A DNA stretch of 64,000 nucleotides from Streptomyces cirratus. Its GTDB lineage: Bacteria > Actinomycetota > Actinomycetes > Streptomycetales > Streptomycetaceae. Every line of letters begins with the position of its first letter. Position 1 is the first letter of the stretch. Shown in pieces: positions 60,659-64,000 of the stretch. The notes below the pieces were generated by a model. It was not told the DNA's origin and did no database searches. It was given only the letters and a program-made list of their open reading frames with translations. The stretch covers positions 124,001 to 188,000 of the forward strand of contig NZ_BMVP01000011.1 in the NCBI RefSeq assembly GCF_014650775.1, written 5' to 3'. A program made the position numbers and the translations under genes.

Positions 60659-61977
60659 GCGGCGGCCTCCGCGGCGGCGCGGGCGGCGGCGGGCAGGGCG
60701 GCGGCGATGCGCTCGACGGCCTGCTCGTCGTGGGCGGTGGACACGAACCACGACTCGAACGCCGACGGCGGAAGGTAGACGCCCTGCGCCAGCATCGAGT
60801 GGAAGAACCCGTTGAAGCGGAAGGCGTCCTGCTTCTTCGCGTCGTCGTAGTTCTTCACCTCGTCCTCGGTGAAGAACACGGAGAACATGTTGGAGGCGGT
60901 CTGCACCCGGTGCGCGACGCCCTCCTTGGTCAGCGCCTCGGTGACCAGGCCCTGGATCTGCTTCGACACCGCGTCGACCTTGTCGTACGCCGCCTCGTCC
61001 AGCAGCCGCAGCTGCGCGAGACCGGCGGCGGTGGCGACCGGGTTACCGGAGAGCGTGCCCGCCTGGTAGACCGGGCCGGCCGGGGCCAGGTGGCCCATCA
61101 CGTCGGCGCGGCCGCCGAACGCCGCGGCCGGGAAACCGCCGCCCATGACCTTGCCGAAGGTCATCAGGTCCGGCTTGACGCCGTCGACCCCGTACCAGCC
61201 GGCGCGGGAGGTACGGAAGCCCGTCATCACCTCGTCGGAGATGTACAGGGCGCCGTTCTCGCGGCACAGGTCGGCCAGGCCCTGGTTGAAGCCCTCGCCG
61301 GGGGTGACCACGCCCATGTTGCCGGGCGCGGCCTCGGTGATCACACAGGCGATCTCACCGGGGTGCGCGGCGAACGCCGCCCGGACCGCCTCCAGGTCGT
61401 TGTAGGGGAGCACGATCGTGTCGCCGGCCTGCGCACCCGTGACACCCGGGGTGTCGGGGAGCGCGAAGGTCGCGAGCCCGGAACCGGCGGAGGCCAGCAG
61501 GGCGTCGACGTGACCGTGGTAGCAGCCGGCGAACTTGACGACCTTGGCGCGGCCGGTGAAACCGCGGGCCAGCCGGATCGCGGACATGGTCGCCTCGGTG
61601 CCGGACGACACCAGGCGCACCTGCTCCACGGGCTCGATGCGCGCCACGATCTCCTCGGCGAGCGCGACCTCGCCCTCGCCCGGCGTGCCGAAGGACGTGC
61701 CGCGGGCGACGGCGGCCTGAACCGCCTCGATCACGGCGGGGTGGGAATGGCCGAGGATCATCGGTCCCCACGAGCAGACCAGGTCGACGTACTCGCGGCC
61801 GTCGGCATCGGTCAGATACGGACCGGTACCAGACACCATGAACCTGGGCGTACCCCCCACGGCGCGGAAGGCGCGCACGGGAGAGTTCACGCCGCCGGGC
61901 GTCACTACGGACGCGCGCGTAAACAGGTTCTGCGAGACTGGGGCTTCATACGGATACGGGTAGCTCACACCAGCCAT
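60655..61977 (-). CDS. hemL: Glutamate-1-semialdehyde 2,1-aminomutase
   Basis: A 440-residue PLP enzyme that makes 5-aminolevulinate for heme. It has SSGTEATMSAIRLARGFTG (near 121-139), the PLP Asp/Glu-rich ISDEVMTGFR (near 242) and the PLP lysine in TFGKVMGGGFP (near 275). ATG 61977 or GTG 61968 are possible starts. Heme made here serves the cytochrome c maturation genes at 55.4-59.6 kb. Confidence 0.95.
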   Translation of the reverse strand: MAGVSYPYPYEAPVSQNLFTRASVVTPGGVNSPVRAFRAVGGTPRFMVSGTGPYLTDADGREYVDLVCSWGPMILGHSHPAVIEAVQAAVARGTSFGTPGEGEVALAEEIVARIEPVEQVRLVSSGTEATMSAIRLARGFTGRAKVVKFAGCYHGHVDALLASAGSGLATFALPDTPGVTGAQAGDTIVLPYNDLEAVRAAFAAHPGEIACVITEAAPGNMGVVTPGEGFNQGLADLCRENGALYISDEVMTGFRTSRAGWYGVDGVKPDLMTFGKVMGGGFPAAAFGGRADVMGHLAPAGPVYQAGTLSGNPVATAAGLAQLRLLDEAAYDKVDAVSKQIQGLVTEALTKEGVAHRVQTASNMFSVFFTEDEVKNYDDAKKQDAFRFNGFFHSMLAQGVYLPPSAFESWFVSTAHDEQAVERIAAALPAAARAAAEAAA

Positions 61978-62110
61978 GGTCTCAGAGGCCGCGACAGACT
62001 TGCGGACGGGCGTTTCACCGCGCCACCCCGGGGGAGGTCACTGCCATGATGATCAGGCTGCGTGGCGGGGGCCGCGGGGCCGGGGCAGGCAATACCAGTC
62101 GGGTGGAGAT

Positions 62111-62710
62111 ATGCAACGCGGTGGTGGACCGGGCGAGGGTACGGACGGCCTGGACCCGCAGCGCGCCCGTGATGCCCGCCGTCGCGGCAAGCACCGGCGG
62201 CGCGGAACCGAGGCCGCCGATGCGGCACCCGAACCCATCGTGCCGCCGGACGCGCTGCCCAAGGGCCGTGGCATGGGGGTGACCTACAAGTACTTCGGTG
62301 CCCCGGACGGCGCGACGGCGGCGCGGGTGCCCGTCACCATGCGGCCGGAGGAGCTCGGCGGGGACGAGCTGGGCATGGGCGGCCTGTTCACCAAGATCAA
62401 GCCGGAGACCATGGCGGCGATGGTCCTGACCGGCATCGAAGGCATACCCCTGCACAAGGTGCCCCCGCTGGAACTGGTCGTCCTGCACCCCGACTACGCG
62501 GTGGTCAAGCTCCCGATGACGGTGGTCGACCCGCTGCGCGGGGTCGGCGAGGAGTCGGTCGGCGCGGCGGCCTTCATCTGGTCCACGGTCCCCGACCGCG
62601 GGGGGCCGAGCGACGCGTTCAACGTCTACCAGCTCCTGCACGAATGGCAGGACTTCTCCCACCGCCTGCACGAGGCGGGCCACCAGGCGTACTGCCTCGT
62701 CTGGCCGTGA
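62111..62710 (+). CDS. Conserved protein of unknown function (199 aa)
   Basis: A 199-residue soluble protein. The first ~45 residues are Arg/Gly-rich and probably disordered; the rest has a well-ordered pattern (AMVLTGIEGIPLHKVPPLELVVLHPDYAVVK and NVYQLLHEWQDFSHRLHEAG). The ATG 62111 has GGTGGAG just before it; the frame goes back to 61976. I do not recognise a family. It is divergent from hemL. Confidence 0.65.
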   Translation: MQRGGGPGEGTDGLDPQRARDARRRGKHRRRGTEAADAAPEPIVPPDALPKGRGMGVTYKYFGAPDGATAARVPVTMRPEELGGDELGMGGLFTKIKPETMAAMVLTGIEGIPLHKVPPLELVVLHPDYAVVKLPMTVVDPLRGVGEESVGAAAFIWSTVPDRGGPSDAFNVYQLLHEWQDFSHRLHEAGHQAYCLVWP

Positions 62711-62719
62711 CGCCCGGCC

Positions 62720-63760
62720 TCACCCGGTGAGGATCTTGAGGGCGCGCTCGCGCAGCGGGGCCAGCCGGACGCGGGGGGCGCCGTTGTGGACGGCGTTGGT
62801 GGCGATGACCACGTAGCGGCCGGTGGCGGGGGCGAGGTAGAGGCTCGTCCCGGTGAAGCCGTGGTGGTAGGCGACCGTTCCGCCGGCGGCGAGGACCCAG
62901 CCCAGGCCCCGGTAGAGGCCCGGCTCGATCTCGGCCTGCGGGGCGAGGCTCTCGCGCAGCCACAGGGTGAGCGGGCTGGTTTCGTGCGGGTCCCCGTGGC
63001 CGCCCAGCAGGTGCTCTGCGTACGTGGCGAGGTCGGTGGCGGGCGCGAAGACCCCGGCGTGGCCGGCGACGCCACCCATCGTCGCGGCGTTCTCGTCGTG
63101 CGCCACGCCCCACAGGCGGTCGTGGCCGTCGGGGTGCTCGGTCGGCGCGACGTCCGGAGCCTGGGGGACCGGGCCGTAGCCGGTGCGGCCCATGCCCAGC
63201 TCGGCCCAGAAGTCGGCGGCCAGGCGGTCCAGCGGCCTGCCGGCGACGTGGGCGAGGGCCAGGCCGAGCAGGATGTAACCGCGGTTGACGTAGCGGTGGG
63301 TGCCGGGGAGGTTCTCCATCAGCTCGTGGCAGATCAGCTCGTGCAGCGGCCTGGAGGTGAGGTCGTAGAGGTCGAGGCGGGTGGCGGCCTGGAGACCGCC
63401 GGTGTGTGACAGCAGCTGGCGCATGGTGGCTTCGCCGCTGGGCATGGGGCCGTCCATCGGCGGCAGGTAGGCCCTCACCGGGGTGTCGAGGTCGAGCAGC
63501 CCGTCGGCGACGGCGCGGCCGACGAGCGGCCAGGTGGCCGTGACCTTCGTCAGCGAGGCCAGGTCGTAGACGGTGTTCTCGTCGGGGGCCTTGGGGTTGG
63601 TGTACGGGGAGACGACCCCGGCGGAGATCACGGTCCGCTCCCCCGTGGCCGTACCGCAGACGAGGACCCCGCCGGGAGTGGCGCGGGCGGCGACGATCTC
63701 GTCCAGCGTGTCCCGCAGCGCGTGGGTCTCGGCGGTCGTGAACGGTACGGCCTGGGTCAT
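62720..63760 (-). CDS. Serine hydrolase, class C beta-lactamase family
   Basis: A 346-residue serine hydrolase with the SxxK motif (SLTK, near 69-72), Y-x-N (YVN, near 157-159) and an HxG-type element (HHGFTG, near 305). There is no signal peptide. It belongs to the same superfamily as the protein encoded at 475, but the two are only distantly alike. ATG 63760 is preceded by GGAGGCAG. Substrate unknown. 63761-64000 holds no gene that I can see. Confidence 0.85.
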   Translation of the reverse strand: MTQAVPFTTAETHALRDTLDEIVAARATPGGVLVCGTATGERTVISAGVVSPYTNPKAPDENTVYDLASLTKVTATWPLVGRAVADGLLDLDTPVRAYLPPMDGPMPSGEATMRQLLSHTGGLQAATRLDLYDLTSRPLHELICHELMENLPGTHRYVNRGYILLGLALAHVAGRPLDRLAADFWAELGMGRTGYGPVPQAPDVAPTEHPDGHDRLWGVAHDENAATMGGVAGHAGVFAPATDLATYAEHLLGGHGDPHETSPLTLWLRESLAPQAEIEPGLYRGLGWVLAAGGTVAYHHGFTGTSLYLAPATGRYVVIATNAVHNGAPRVRLAPLRERALKILTG

Positions 63761-64000
63761 CTCTGCCTCCGGGGTGGTGCGGTGCGGTGGTGATCTCCGC
63801 ACTTAGCGTGGCCAGAGCGCGTCCGGCCCGCCCGTTGCCGCGCCGGACCACGCGCCGGGTCCCCCGGGCGGGTGGCCCCGCCCACCCCCGCCTCAGCGAC
63901 GCAGGCGGTCTCCCCTCCTACGAACCCGTCATCTCCCCCGACCCCCGCCCCGACCGGGACCCCGGGGGCGGGGGCCGGGGGGGCGGCCGCTGGAATTCCT

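Overview
The window is a piece of a Streptomyces-type actinobacterial chromosome. It has very high GC in most genes, frequent GTG starts, many 4-bp ATGA/GTGA gene overlaps, two DUF5753-type XRE regulator/DUF397 pairs, a GPP34 protein and futalosine-pathway menaquinone genes. It splits into an accessory part (about 1-21.3 kb) and a core-like part (about 21.4-64 kb), with a tRNA-Arg(CCT) gene at 21373-21445 near the junction.

Accessory part. The left edge holds the 3' end of a HExxH peptide beta-hydroxylase and a GTGA-coupled serine hydrolase. From 2.1 to 15.3 kb lies a DNA phosphorothioation (Dnd) locus that is visibly less GC-rich than the core. The operon dndB-dndC-dndD-dndE is on the minus strand and dndA diverges from it. 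A phosphorothioation-associated methyltransferase converges on dndA, followed by a ribbon-helix-helix protein with matching palindromic operators. I see no dndF/G/H and no SspE-like gene. Just downstream of dndE, after a strong terminator, is a tightly overlapped operon encoding a sigma-region-4-like HTH protein, a GIY-YIG nuclease and a GHKL (MORC-like) ATPase, then a separate 723-residue DGQHR protein distantly like DndB. This set is the best candidate for an undescribed effector or partner module of the Dnd system. From 16.4 to 21.2 kb there are an unrecognised coiled-coil/winged-helix protein, an XRE regulator, an unrecognised 270-aa protein and a mobile-element-like pair: a tyrosine-recombinase-like protein without visible catalytic residues, coupled to a frameshifted DDE transposase-like gene.

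Core-like part. 21.5-29.3 kb: a small conserved protein, a polytopic membrane protein, a very long D-alanyl-D-alanine carboxypeptidase with a repeat-rich cytoplasmic N-terminus, GPP34, and a DUF5753/DUF397 pair. 29.4-41.6 kb: a hypothetical protein, a PLP aminotransferase, two long-chain acyl-CoA ligases, an AraC-type regulator, a 115-bp minisatellite, a secreted lipase, a TetR regulator divergent from an alpha/beta hydrolase, and an HTH protein. 42-47.5 kb: a class II aldolase/CMD pair divergent from a MerR regulator, an anti-sigma-like ATPase, a second XRE/DUF397 pair, and a DAACS symporter preceded by a Cys-rich leader peptide and a palindromic operator. 47.5-54.4 kb: mqnE, a Lrp regulator, and UbiX-, UbiA- and UbiD-like enzymes of futalosine menaquinone synthesis, with a rhomboid protease between them. 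54.5-62 kb: cytochrome c maturation (ccsB, resB, ccdA, tlpA), a histidine phosphatase and hemL. Together these supply quinone, heme and c-type cytochromes for respiration. The window ends with a conserved protein and a serine hydrolase.
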